Assembly (NCBI RefSeq): GCF_014648875.1
Contig: NZ_BMRY01000010.1
Span: 186,001-250,000 of the forward strand
From: Streptomyces parvus
GTDB lineage: Bacteria; Actinomycetota; Actinomycetes; Streptomycetales; Streptomycetaceae
Length of the DNA: 64,000 nt
Direction: 5' to 3'
Under the pieces are notes generated by a model. It made no database searches, was not told where the DNA came from, and saw only the letters and a program-made list of their open reading frames with translations. Below are positions 1 through 7,678 of this stretch, piece after piece (the stretch's first letter is position 1; each line of letters opens with the position of its first letter). A program made the translations under genes and the position numbers.

Positions 1-264
1 GACCGCGAGCAGGCTCCCCACGTCGCACAGCCGCATCAGTCTGCGGCGTTCTACCCGGTCGGCCATGACCCCGCCGGGCAGCATCGTGATCAGCACGGCG
101 CAGATGGAGACGGTCCCCACGGTGCCGGCCTGCACGGCGGAGCCGGTCTCCTTGAGGATGAGCAGGGGCAGCGCGAGGGCGCTCATCTGGCTGCCCAGAA
201 CGGCGAACAGGCCGCTCATCCAGAGCAGCCGGAAGTCCCGGTTGGAGCGGAGGGGCGTGGCCAT
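1..264 (-). CDS. MFS transporter, N-terminal part (runs off the window)
   Basis: Only the first 88 residues are present; the rest lies left of base 1. The protein begins MATPLRSNRDFRLLWMSGLF, typical of the start of major facilitator superfamily exporters. The first helix is followed by a second hydrophobic segment and then the loop GVMADRVERRRLMRLCD, the conserved GxxADRxxRR motif between helices 2 and 3. The ATG at 264 is chosen because it gives the usual MFS N-terminus. It lies downstream of and in the same direction as the two precursor-like peptides at 453-889, separated by a strong hairpin at 332-363. It may export or give immunity to the peptide product; that role is inferred from position only. 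Confidence 0.85.
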   Translation of the reverse strand, partial: MATPLRSNRDFRLLWMSGLFAVLGSQMSALALPLLILKETGSAVQAGTVGTVSICAVLITMLPGGVMADRVERRRLMRLCDVGSLLAV

Positions 265-331
265 CGGCAGGCTCCCGGAGATCGGCGTACGGACGTGAGA
301 TGACGGACGTGAGATGAGGGACAAGCACGGC

Positions 332-363
332 GGGGCGGCTCCCGTTGTTCGCGGAGCCGCCCC
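332..363 (-). terminator. 11-bp perfect hairpin after the precursor peptides
   Basis: GGGGCGGCTCC (332-342) pairs perfectly with GGAGCCGCCCC (353-363) across a 10-nt loop. It lies about 90 nt past the stop of the 453-611 peptide gene on the minus strand and before the MFS start. There is no T-run, as is common in Streptomyces. It may end transcription or attenuate it so that precursor mRNA greatly exceeds MFS mRNA. Confidence 0.6.
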
Positions 364-452
364 GTACCGCCCGTCCGCCGGCCGGGCGCCGCGGGGGCGA
401 GGCCTCGGCCTCGGCCCGCCGCGGCGCGCGGCCCGGTGGTTCAGCGCTGAGT

Positions 453-611
453 TCAGCGCTGCTGCTCGACGACGCTCAGCACGCTGATGCAGTTGCCGTC
501 GGTCGTGTCGCCGCCCTGGACGGAGGTCTCCTGGAGGTCCAGGACGGAGTGCGCCTCGACCTCGGGGGTCTCGTTGGTCTCGTCGCCGGCCGGCTTGGTG
601 TTCTCGGACAT
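453..611 (-). CDS. RiPP-precursor-like peptide A (52 aa)
   Basis: The peptide has an acidic leader-like half, MSENTKPAGDETNETPEVEA, then HSVLDLQETSV, then a variable stretch (QGGDTTD) and the end GNCISVLSVVEQQR. The first 31 residues match peptide B at 728-889 exactly and the core GNCISVLSVVE is also shared, so the pair is a recent duplication. The start is the ATG at 611, because a GGAG sits 6 nt upstream; an in-frame ATG 12 nt further upstream (MEIT) lacks that spacing. The xLDLQ motif recalls class III lanthipeptide leaders, but no lanthipeptide synthetase is in the window. The radical SAM gene at 1212 is the nearest candidate modifier. The precursor role is inferred from size, duplication and context. 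Confidence 0.7.
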   Translation of the reverse strand: MSENTKPAGDETNETPEVEAHSVLDLQETSVQGGDTTDGNCISVLSVVEQQR

Positions 612-631
612 GGTGATCTCCATCCACTGGA

Positions 632-720
632 TATGCGGTACGCGGTATGCGGTGTGCAGAACGCGATGTGCGGAACGCGGTGTGCCGAGATGCGGTGTGA
701 CGGAAATGCGGTGTGCGGCG
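632..720. repeat. Degenerate ~15-nt direct repeats between the two precursor genes
   Basis: The spacer between the precursor genes is built from five to six imperfect copies of a 14-16-nt unit such as TGTGCGGAACGCGG (variants TATGCGGTACGCGG and TGTGCCGAGATGCGG). No coding function is evident. The repeats may mark the recombination that duplicated the peptide gene, or be a structured spacer in the two-peptide mRNA. Confidence 0.6.
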
Positions 721-727
721 GGCGAGA

Positions 728-889
728 TCAGTTCTCGACGACGCTGAGCACGCTGATGCAGTTGCCGGGCGGCGCGATGATGTCGCGGTCGGCGTTGACG
801 GACGTCTCCTGGAGGTCCAGCACGGAGTGCGCCTCGACCTCGGGGGTCTCGTTGGTCTCGTCGCCGGCCGGCTTCGTGTTCTCGGACAT
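728..889 (-). CDS. RiPP-precursor-like peptide B (53 aa)
   Basis: This is a paralogue of peptide A with an identical 31-residue N-terminal part (MSENTKPAGDE ... SVLDLQETSV), a different middle segment (NADRDIIAPP), and the shared end GNCISVLSVVEN. It is the promoter-proximal member of the pair. The ATG at 889 is preceded by GGAG at 6-nt spacing; the upstream ATG at 901 is less likely. Each peptide has one Cys and two Ser in the conserved GNCISVLS segment, which could be the modified core. No signal peptide or membrane segment is seen. It is transcribed divergently from the radical SAM gene at 1212 with about 320 bp between them. Confidence 0.7.
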   Translation of the reverse strand: MSENTKPAGDETNETPEVEAHSVLDLQETSVNADRDIIAPPGNCISVLSVVEN

Positions 890-1211
890 GGTGATCTCCA
901 TCCACTCGTCACTGCGGGACCGGGACGCCCGGAGGATGCCCTCCGGTGTCCGGTGCGGCGGGCCGGTGCCTGCCGTTGCCGAGAAAGTTAGGAAGCCTGG
1001 CCTGGCGATCGCTTCGCCGCCGGTATGGCACCGGTATTGCCCCCAGCTCGCGGCGGCGAAAGCACCCCCGGCGAGGTGGGCCGACGCCCCCGGAACCCAT
1101 GCTGACCTGGTCCCATACCGCTGCCGAAGCGCCTTCGGACCGTCCTCGAACCGGTGGCCCACAGCCTGGGTACGCGCCCGACGCGCCCCGGCCCCGAAGG
1201 AGGCGGCCCGC
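890..1211. promoter_or_regulatory. Divergent control region between precursors and radical SAM operon
   Basis: This stretch of about 320 bp holds no convincing gene. It should carry the promoters for both directions. An 11-nt near-perfect direct repeat, CCGGTATGGCA / CCGGTATTGCC, lies at 1020-1041, and a further CCCATACCG (the same core inverted) lies near 1111-1119; these could be regulator half-sites. A ribosome binding site GAAGGAGG at 1196-1203 serves the ATG at 1212. Confidence 0.4.
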
Positions 1212-2414
1212 ATGGAACTCGCCGAACTCGTCGCACGGCGGCCCTTCCCCGCCGCAGGTCTGCTGCTCGGCCTCACCCGGCGCTGCCCGCTGAGCTGCGC
1301 GCACTGTTCGACCGGGTCGGGCCCGCTCACCCGCCAGCAGCCGGACCCCGCTGAACTGGAGCGATTCGTCGGCTCGTTCACCGAGGAGAACCGGCCGGAC
1401 GTGGTCATGCTCACCGGCGGGGAGCCGCTGCTGCTGCCCGCGCTCGCCGAGCGGCTGAGCACCCTGGCACGGGCGTCCGGATCCCGTACGGCGCTGCTGA
1501 GCGGCATGTTCTTCGCGCGGGGCTGGAGCCGGCGGGCCGGGAGCCGACGGGCCGGGAGCCGACGGGCCGGAGGCCGGCTGCACGGGCGCGGCGCGTCGGG
1601 CGGGGGGCTTGCGGGCCGACGGGGCGGGGCTCTTCCGCCCGCCATCCTGCGCGCCATCCGCTCGGTCGACCATTTCTCGGCCTCGCTCGACGTCCACCAC
1701 GAACGCGAGGTGTCGCGGGCCGACGTGTTCCGCGCCCTGCACCTCGTCCGGGAGGAGGGCGTGGCCGTGAGCCTCCACCTCACCGGGACGGGTGGTTCGG
1801 ACCCGTATCTCGCCGGCCTCACCCGGGCGGTGGAGGAGGAGTTCGACGGCCGGGTGCCGTGCCTGGTCAACGAGGTGCGGCCGTTCGGCCGGGCCGCTTC
1901 CTGGGCACGGGCCACCCGCACCGGCCCCGACCCCGCCGCGGCGTCCCCGTGCTCGATGGCCGCCTGGCCCGTGGTCGCCTTCGACGGCCGGGTGCTGGCC
2001 TGCTGCAACCAGGACACCGTGGACCGCCGGCCCGCCCCGGCCCATCTGGACCTCGGCCATATCGCGGAGGACGACTGGGCGACCGTGCGCCGCAGGGCGC
2101 TGGAGTCCCCGATGCTGCGCATGCTCCGCACGGTCGGGCCGGCCCATCTGGCCGCCCGGTACGGTTCCGGCCCCCGGCCCGGCTCCTACTGCGACGGCTG
2201 CCGGGCGCTGGGCGGCGACGAGGCGGTGGCCGCCGGGGCGCGGTCGGTGGCGGGCGGTGCGGCCGGGGCACTGCTGGACCTGACGGCCGCGATGCGGGGT
2301 TCCCGGGAGGGAGCCCAGGGCGTCGTGCGCCGCCACGGCTGCGCGGAGTACGCGCCCTTGGTCGTCACGGGCGAGCCGGTCCGGCCGGGGACCGACGGAC
2401 GGGACCTCCGATGA
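1212..2414 (+). CDS. Radical SAM enzyme with SPASM-like C-terminal cysteines
   Basis: This 400-aa protein has the radical SAM cluster motif CPLSCAHC (C25, C29, C32: CX3CX2C) and the GGEP motif at residues 69-72. C-terminal cysteines C247, C264-C265 and C327/C330 (YCDGC) suggest auxiliary Fe-S ligands of a SPASM/twitch-type domain, the hallmark of peptide-modifying radical SAM enzymes. The start is the ATG at 1212, 8 nt after GAAGGAGG; the frame is open further upstream but lacks such a site. Residues 107-121 are a low-complexity insert, RRAGSRRAGSRRAGG, within an Arg/Gly-rich stretch of about 35 residues not expected in the family. The stop overlaps the next gene's ATG (ATGA). It is the likely modifier of the peptides at 453-889 or of the 72-aa protein at 3133; which one is not shown by the sequence. 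Confidence 0.85.
   Translation: MELAELVARRPFPAAGLLLGLTRRCPLSCAHCSTGSGPLTRQQPDPAELERFVGSFTEENRPDVVMLTGGEPLLLPALAERLSTLARASGSRTALLSGMFFARGWSRRAGSRRAGSRRAGGRLHGRGASGGGLAGRRGGALPPAILRAIRSVDHFSASLDVHHEREVSRADVFRALHLVREEGVAVSLHLTGTGGSDPYLAGLTRAVEEEFDGRVPCLVNEVRPFGRAASWARATRTGPDPAAASPCSMAAWPVVAFDGRVLACCNQDTVDRRPAPAHLDLGHIAEDDWATVRRRALESPMLRMLRTVGPAHLAARYGSGPRPGSYCDGCRALGGDEAVAAGARSVAGGAAGALLDLTAAMRGSREGAQGVVRRHGCAEYAPLVVTGEPVRPGTDGRDLR
1530..1574 (+). repeat. Three in-frame 15-nt tandem repeats inside the radical SAM gene
   Basis: CGGCGGGCCGGGAGC, CGACGGGCCGGGAGC and CGACGGGCCGGAGGC follow one another without gaps, encoding RRAGS-RRAGS-RRAGG. The repeat falls between the GGEP strand and the next core strand, in a loop position, so the fold could survive it. 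It looks like slippage expansion. Confidence 0.8.
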
Positions 2415-3136
2415 GCACCGGCGCGTCCGCCCGGTTGCGGACCAAACTCCTGCTGCTGGAACCGGAGTTCCGTGGCGCGACACACCACATGTGGCGCGCC
2501 GAGGGGCTGTTGCCGCGCTACCGGACGTATCTGTGCACCATGCACGCCGTCATACGCGCCTCCGTCCCGCTGATGGAGCTGGCTCTCGACCGCCTCCGCA
2601 CCCGGGCCGCCTCCGGTGATCCGCTCGCGGCGCCGCTCGCCGCGTATCTGGCGGAGCACATCCGGGAGGAGGAGGGCCACGACGCCTGGCTGCTGGAGGA
2701 CCTCCGGGCGGCGGGCGGGACGCCCGAGGACGCGCTCGGCCCGCTGCCCTCTCCCCTGATCGCCTCGCTCGTCGGGTCCCAGTACTACTGGATCGAGCAC
2801 CACCATCCGGTGGCCCTGCTCGGCTACATCGCCGTGCTGGAGGGCTACGCGCCCGCCCCCGGCCTGACCGACCGCATCGCCCGGCGCACCGGGCTGCCCG
2901 CCGCCGCCCTGCGGACCGTACGGGAGCACTCGGTACTCGACACGGAGCACCTCGACGAGCTCCACGCCCTGCTGGACCGGCTGCCGCTCGGCCGGGACCG
3001 GGAAGCGGCCGTGGCGGTCAGCGCCCTGCACTCCCTCGACGCGCTCACCCGGCTGTTCGTCCGGCTCGGGCGCTCCGCGCCGGCGCCGTCGCCGCGGGGA
3101 GCCGGACCTGTCTCACCGATGGGAGTCACACCATGA
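2411..3136 (+). CDS. Iron-containing redox enzyme (haem-oxygenase-like di-iron oxidase fold)
   Basis: This 241-aa, mostly helical protein carries EHIREEEGHDAWLLEDL around residues 82-98, with E and H placed as in the E-x2-H ligand motif of haem-oxygenase-like di-iron oxidases (TenA/PqqC-like superfamily). It also has GYIAVLEGY near 138-146 and DTEHLDEL near 177-184, where D and H would complete the metal site. Known members oxidise, decarboxylate or cleave small substrates or peptide side chains. Its ATG overlaps the radical SAM stop, and its own end overlaps the next ATG by 4 nt, so all three genes are translationally coupled. A second tailoring step on the same peptide is the natural inference. 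The exact reaction is unknown. Confidence 0.75.
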   Translation: MSTGASARLRTKLLLLEPEFRGATHHMWRAEGLLPRYRTYLCTMHAVIRASVPLMELALDRLRTRAASGDPLAAPLAAYLAEHIREEEGHDAWLLEDLRAAGGTPEDALGPLPSPLIASLVGSQYYWIEHHHPVALLGYIAVLEGYAPAPGLTDRIARRTGLPAAALRTVREHSVLDTEHLDELHALLDRLPLGRDREAAVAVSALHSLDALTRLFVRLGRSAPAPSPRGAGPVSPMGVTP

Positions 3137-3351
3137 CCGGACCACCCGGAAACGGCGAACGGCCGCCGCTGCCCGACGCGTTGTACGAGGCGGGCTTCCC
3201 CGTCGACCTGCTCACCGAGGAGCAGGTCGAGGTGCTGAGCGGCCTGACGCCGGAGGAACTGACGCTGCTGCTCGATGTGAAGAGCCGGCTGGACGCCGTG
3301 GGGCCGGAGGTCCAGGCACACGGCGAGATCGCCGGGGGCGCGCTGTTCTGA
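3133..3351 (+). CDS. 72-aa acidic peptide of the radical SAM operon
   Basis: The small protein has a predicted helical centre (LTEEQVEVLSGLTPEELTLLL) and ends GEIAGGALF. It overlaps the di-iron enzyme gene by 4 nt, so it should be made in step with the tailoring enzymes. The short, acidic, leader-like body and the GG-containing C-terminus would suit a RiPP precursor, a peptide carrier or a leader-binding partner. From memory, databases carry a similar small streptomycete family under the name aroma-sacti cluster domain; this could not be verified here. No cysteine is present, so a thioether (sactionine) within this peptide is impossible. Confidence 0.65.
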   Translation: MTGPPGNGERPPLPDALYEAGFPVDLLTEEQVEVLSGLTPEELTLLLDVKSRLDAVGPEVQAHGEIAGGALF

Positions 3352-3392
3352 CCCCGCCCGGCCCCGACCCGACCCGGTTGTGGCCGGCCGGC

Positions 3393-3439
3393 GGTAAGGG
3401 CCCGGCGGCGGCGATCGCGCCCACCGCCGGGCCCTTACC
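3393..3439 (+). terminator. 16-bp perfect hairpin between the biosynthetic and sensor operons
   Basis: GGTAAGGGCCCGGCGG (3393-3408) is the exact inverse complement of 3424-3439, with a 15-nt loop. It starts 42 nt after the 72-aa gene's stop and ends 42 nt before the cyclase ATG. It most likely terminates or attenuates the upstream transcript, separating expression of the tailoring genes from the sensor genes. Confidence 0.7.
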
Positions 3440-3481
3440 CGCTCGACATCCCGGACCGCCAACCATTCTTGGGGACCCGCC

Positions 3482-6400
3482 ATGAACTGCCTCTCGTGCC
3501 AGCAGGATCTGCCGCCGACGGCCCGGTTCTGCTCGTCCTGCGGGACGCCGTGCGCGACCGCCTCGGCTGCCGCTCCCGCCGCTGTCACCGCTGCCGGACC
3601 GGCCGCCGCCGCTCCCCCGCCGGCTGACGAACGCAAGCCCGTGACCGTGCTGTTCTGCGATCTCGTCGGGTCCACCGCGCTGTCCGGCGTGCTCGACCCG
3701 GAGACGCTGCGCACGGTGACCCTGCGGTACTTCGAGGCGATGAGCGCGGAGATCGTGGCGCGCGGCGGCACCCCGGAGAAGTTCATCGGGGACGCGGTGA
3801 TGGCGGTGTTCGGCGTCCCGGTGGTCCGGGACGACGACGCCCGCCGGGCGCTGGCGGCGGCGCTCGGGATGCGCCGGGCGCTGGCCCGGCTGAACGAGGA
3901 GCTGGCCGCCACCCTCGGCATCGAGCTGGCCATCCGGATCGGCGTCAACACGGGTCAGGTGGTGGCGGGTTCGGACCGGACCGCCCGGCAGGCGCTGGTC
4001 TCCGGGGAGACCGTGAACATCGCCGCCCGCCTGGAGCAGAACGCCGGCCGGGGCGAGATCCTGATCGGCCCCGGGACCCTGCTCGCCGCCGGTCCGACGG
4101 TGAGCGCCGAGCCCACCGGGCCGCTGCGGCTCAAGGGCAAGCGGGACAGTGTCGAGGCCCACCGGCTGCTCGCGCTGGGCGCGGACGACCCCGAGCTGCT
4201 GCGCCGCTTCGACGTCCCCTTCGTCGGGCGCGATGCCGAGCGGCGGACGCTGGACGCCGCGCTGGAGCGGACGGTGCGCGAGGGCACGGCCGGACTGCTG
4301 CGGGTCACCGGGGAGGCGGGTATCGGAAAGACCCGGCTGGTACGGGAGTGGCTGGCGGGGCGGTCGGCGTCCGGCGGGCTCGTGTACGGGGCCGGGCGGT
4401 GCCGCAGTTACGGGGACCACGGCACCCTCGCGCCGCTGGCCGACGCGGTGCGTTCCCTGCTGGCCGCGACGGAGCCCTCGGAAGGCGCGCAGGAGGCTGC
4501 CGACGGGCCGGCGGTCGGCGGGCTGGCGGTCGGCGACGCGATGGCTCTGCTGTCCGGGGGTCTGCTGCGTGACGGTACGCCGAACGCGCCCTTCGAAGAC
4601 ATGTGCGCGGCCCTGGCGACGGTCCTGGAACGGGCGGCCCTCGTCCGCCCGGTCGTCCTGGTGCTGGACGACTGGCACGCGGCGGCCCCGCTGCTGGTCC
4701 GCACGGCGCACCGGCTGACGGACGGCTCGGGGTGCGCGGGCGTGCTGGTGCTCTGCGCCGGACGGCCGGACGGGCCGGAGGGGCCGGACGACGGCGACGG
4801 TCCGCCCGCCGGTGCGGGGGCGCTGCTCCAGCTCACGGGGTTGCCGTACGAGGAGGCGGCGAGGCTCGCCGCCGTACTCGCCGGTCCGGACGGCGGGATC
4901 CCCGGCACCGACCCGATCCTGGAGCGGGCGGGGGGCAACCCGCTCTATCTGGAACAGCTCCTGGTCGGCGACCGGGCGGACGCCGGGGGCGGGGTGACCG
5001 GGTCGGGCACGGAGGCCGGGGCGGGTGGGGCGGCCGGCGAGGAACTGCCGCCGACGCTCCAGGCGTTGCTGGGCGCCCGGATCGGCGCGCTGGCCCGGGC
5101 GGAGCGCGACGTGGTGGACCTGGCCGCCGTGATCGGCCGGGAGTTCACCGCTCCGGAACTGGTCCGGCTCCAGTCGTCCGTACGGGACGCGGAGGGCCAC
5201 GGGATCACCCCTCAACGGCAGCTCGTGGACGAGGCGTTGGAGGCGCTGGGCCGCCGGCGACTGGTCGAGTCGGGCCCGGGGGGAGACCGGGCGGCGGCGG
5301 AGGCCTACCGGTTCAGCAGCGGACTGGTGCACGAGGTCGCGTACGCCTCGCTGTCCAAACGGGCCAAGGCCGAACGCCACGCCTGGGCGGCCGAGTTGCC
5401 CAGCGTGCTGCGCAGCGGCGACGGTGCGGTCGGCGGCCATCTGGAGCGGGCCTACCGCTACCGGGCGGAGCTGGGCCTGCTGGACGACCGGGCCCGCCGA
5501 CTGCGCGACCGGGCCGCCGCCGCGCTGGGCCGGGCCGGGGCGCAGGCCGCCGCCCGGTCCGACCTGCACTGGGCGCACGGCCTGCTGGAGCGGGCGGTGG
5601 AGCTGAGCCCCGGCGACCCGGCGGCGACGCGGCGGCTCGGCGAGGTGCGGGTGGCGCTCGGCCGCGCCGCGGAGGGCGCCGAACTGCTGCTCCGGGTACG
5701 GGACGGGGCGGCCGACCCGGTGGAGGCCGCGCACGCCCGCCTCGCGCTCGCGGTGCTGGACCCGGGCGGCCCCGGACCCGGCCCCGCCGCCGTGGCCCGT
5801 ACCGTGCTCCCGGTGTTCGAGGCGGCCGGGGACTCGGTCGGCCGGGCACGCGCCCATCTGCGGCTCGCCCAGCAGTTCCAGCGGTCCGGGCGGCACGAGG
5901 AGGCGGAGCGGGACCAGGCGCGGGCCCTGGAGCACGCCGTGCTGGCCGGCGCGGAGCCGGAGCGGGCCGGGGCGCTCGGCGCGATCGGCATCTCCCTGTG
6001 GCGCGGGCCGGTCCCGGTGCCCGCCGCGGTGATCCGCTGCCGGACGCTGCTGGCGGCGCACGGCGCGGGCCGCCCCACGGTCCGGGTCACGCTCAACTGC
6101 CCCCTGGCGGTGCTGTACGCGCTCCAGGACGCGGCCGATGAGGCGTACGGCTGCCTGGCCGAGGCGGAGCGGCTGGCCGGGAAGCTGGGGTTCGCCGAGG
6201 CGGAGGTCTTCCTGCCGATGTTCCGGGCGACGGTGGAGGCGCTGTCCGGCCGGGGCGCCGCCGCGCTGGACCTGCTCGGCCGGGCGGACGCGGCGGCCCG
6301 GCGCACCGGGGCGGCCGGGATGCGGACGGCGGTGGCGCTGGACGCGGCCCGCCTGGAGCTGGACGAGGGCCGGGAGGACCGGGCGGCGGAGCGGCTGGCG

Positions 6401-6742
6401 GGCGTCGGCGACGCTTCGGGGCTGAGCCGGGCGGACGCGGTGGACCTGGCGGGGCTGCGGGCCCGGCTGACGGCGCGGGACCGGCCCGAGGAGGCGGCCG
6501 GGTGGGCGGAGCAGGCGGTACGGGCCTCACTGCTCACCGATTCCCCGCTGGTGCAGGCGACGGCCGAGCTGGACCGGGCGCACACGCTCGCCGCGCTGGG
6601 CCGGCACCCGGAGGCCGGGGCAGCCGCCCGGGCGGCCGGGGCGCACTTCACGGGCAAGGGGCATCGGCCGGGGGTGCGCCGGGTCTCCGGGTTCCTCGCG
6701 CGCCCGCCCCTGCCGATGGCCACGACGAGGGAGAGGAGCTGA
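3482..6742 (+). CDS. Zinc-ribbon / adenylate cyclase (class III) / AAA ATPase multidomain protein
   Basis: The protein has 1086 aa. Residues 1-24 form a double CxxC zinc ribbon (CLSC...CSSC). Residues about 50-225 are a class III nucleotide cyclase domain with metal-binding Asp at FCDLVGST (D60) and GDAVMAVFG (D104), and the NIAARLEQ motif supplying the Asn/Arg pair, so it looks catalytically complete. A P-loop AAA/STAND-type domain follows: Walker A GEAGIGKT at 277-284 and a Walker B-like VVLVLDDW. The C-terminal half is Ala/Arg-rich helical repeats, as in TPR regions. The ATG at 3482 follows a GGGGA site. It ends 3 nt before the S8 peptidase gene, so the two are coupled. It probably senses a signal and makes cAMP or acts as a regulator of the peptide locus; this is inference. 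Confidence 0.85.
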   Translation: MNCLSCQQDLPPTARFCSSCGTPCATASAAAPAAVTAAGPAAAAPPPADERKPVTVLFCDLVGSTALSGVLDPETLRTVTLRYFEAMSAEIVARGGTPEKFIGDAVMAVFGVPVVRDDDARRALAAALGMRRALARLNEELAATLGIELAIRIGVNTGQVVAGSDRTARQALVSGETVNIAARLEQNAGRGEILIGPGTLLAAGPTVSAEPTGPLRLKGKRDSVEAHRLLALGADDPELLRRFDVPFVGRDAERRTLDAALERTVREGTAGLLRVTGEAGIGKTRLVREWLAGRSASGGLVYGAGRCRSYGDHGTLAPLADAVRSLLAATEPSEGAQEAADGPAVGGLAVGDAMALLSGGLLRDGTPNAPFEDMCAALATVLERAALVRPVVLVLDDWHAAAPLLVRTAHRLTDGSGCAGVLVLCAGRPDGPEGPDDGDGPPAGAGALLQLTGLPYEEAARLAAVLAGPDGGIPGTDPILERAGGNPLYLEQLLVGDRADAGGGVTGSGTEAGAGGAAGEELPPTLQALLGARIGALARAERDVVDLAAVIGREFTAPELVRLQSSVRDAEGHGITPQRQLVDEALEALGRRRLVESGPGGDRAAAEAYRFSSGLVHEVAYASLSKRAKAERHAWAAELPSVLRSGDGAVGGHLERAYRYRAELGLLDDRARRLRDRAAAALGRAGAQAAARSDLHWAHGLLERAVELSPGDPAATRRLGEVRVALGRAAEGAELLLRVRDGAADPVEAAHARLALAVLDPGGPGPGPAAVARTVLPVFEAAGDSVGRARAHLRLAQQFQRSGRHEEAERDQARALEHAVLAGAEPERAGALGAIGISLWRGPVPVPAAVIRCRTLLAAHGAGRPTVRVTLNCPLAVLYALQDAADEAYGCLAEAERLAGKLGFAEAEVFLPMFRATVEALSGRGAAALDLLGRADAAARRTGAAGMRTAVALDAARLELDEGREDRAAERLAGVGDASGLSRADAVDLAGLRARLTARDRPEEAAGWAEQAVRASLLTDSPLVQATAELDRAHTLAALGRHPEAGAAARAAGAHFTGKGHRPGVRRVSGFLARPPLPMATTRERS

Positions 6743-6745
6743 CCG

Positions 6746-7678
6746 ATGACCACCACGGAACCAGCACAGGCACCGGCGGAGCCGCTGCGGCCCGGGGCGC
6801 GCACGGCTCCGGGGCAGGGCCTGACCTGGAGTCTGCGCGGGCGCGGCCCCGACGACGTACCGGTGCTGGCGGACGCCGGACCGCCGCTCGGCCGCCCCGC
6901 CGGGCCCGCCACCGGGCGCGGCGTCCGCGTGTGCGTCGTGGACTCGGGTGTGGAACGCGACCATCCGCTGGTCGGCCCGCTGGCCGGCTCCTGGGTCGTC
7001 GTCAAGGACGGGGAGAGCGGCGGGATCACCGTCGAGCCGACCACGACCGGCGACACCTGCGGCCACGGCACCGCGTGCGCGGGCATCATCCGCCGGACCG
7101 CCCCGGAGTGCGAGATCCACAGTGTGCGGGTGCTCGGGGAACGGTTCTCCGGCACCGGCGACATCCTGATGGCCGGGCTGCGCTGGGCGGTGGAGCAGCG
7201 GTTCGACGTGGTCAACCTCAGCCTGTCGACGACCCGTACCCGGTTCGCGCAGGAGCTGCACAGCCTGGCCGACAGCGCCTACTTCGCCCGTACGGTGATC
7301 GTCGCCTCGGCGCACAACACCCCGGTGGAGAGCTTCCCCTGGCGGTTCGCCTCCGTGATCTCGGTGGGCAGCCACCAGGAGGACGACCCCGAACTGCACC
7401 TGTACAACCCGGACCCCCCGGTGGAGTTCTTCGGGCCGGGCCAGAACGTGACCGTGCCCTGGCTGGGCGGCCGGACCATCCGCACCACGGGAAACAGCTT
7501 CGCCACGCCGTACGTCGCCGGGCTCTGCGCCCGCGTGCTGTCTGCGCATCCGCGGATGACGGCCTTCCAGCTCAAGAACGCCCTCTATCTGTCCGCGGCC
7601 AACGTGCGCCACGCGCCGCGTCCTTATTCCCCTCCGGCAGGAGATACAGGAGATACCCGTGATGACTCAGAGAACTGA
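6746..7678 (+). CDS. S8 subtilisin-type serine peptidase, apparently cytoplasmic
   Basis: This 310-aa protein contains the full S8 triad: Asp in VCVVDSGVERDHP, His in CGHGTACAGI and Ser in TGNSFATPYVAGL, plus the oxyanion Asn in VASAHNTP. No signal peptide or membrane anchor is seen and there is no mycosin-type C-terminal helix, so it should stay inside the cell. It starts 3 nt after the cyclase/AAA gene with GAGAGGAG as ribosome binding site, and its 3' end overlaps the GAF gene. In RiPP loci such peptidases often remove leaders. Alternatively it may be switched by the adjacent AAA/GAF proteins as part of a signalling module. Confidence 0.88.
   Translation: MTTTEPAQAPAEPLRPGARTAPGQGLTWSLRGRGPDDVPVLADAGPPLGRPAGPATGRGVRVCVVDSGVERDHPLVGPLAGSWVVVKDGESGGITVEPTTTGDTCGHGTACAGIIRRTAPECEIHSVRVLGERFSGTGDILMAGLRWAVEQRFDVVNLSLSTTRTRFAQELHSLADSAYFARTVIVASAHNTPVESFPWRFASVISVGSHQEDDPELHLYNPDPPVEFFGPGQNVTVPWLGGRTIRTTGNSFATPYVAGLCARVLSAHPRMTAFQLKNALYLSAANVRHAPRPYSPPAGDTGDTRDDSEN

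Noticed and set aside
453..889. Class III lanthipeptide precursors (xLDLQ motif)
   Set aside because: Not accepted as a firm call because no LanKC-type synthetase is in the window and the core lacks a Cys after the Ser residues; it stays open only if one lies left of base 1.
453..905. A single 150-aa minus-strand frame covering both precursor regions
   Set aside because: It is a different frame from the two duplicated short peptides, low in complexity and only open because the repeats have no stop; the duplicated peptides with good start sites are the better reading.
975..1010. Iron-regulator (DmdR/IdeR) box near TTAGGAAGCCTGGCC
   Set aside because: Only the TTAGG arm fits the 19-bp consensus; the other arm does not match.
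345..1211. N-terminal extension of the radical SAM frame by 289 residues
   Set aside because: It runs antisense through both precursor genes and has no family resemblance; the ATG at 1212 has a near-ideal ribosome binding site and gives the standard enzyme start.
6746..7678. Mycosin of the type VII system
   Set aside because: The protease has the S8 triad but no signal peptide or C-terminal membrane helix, and lies 20 kb away in another operon.
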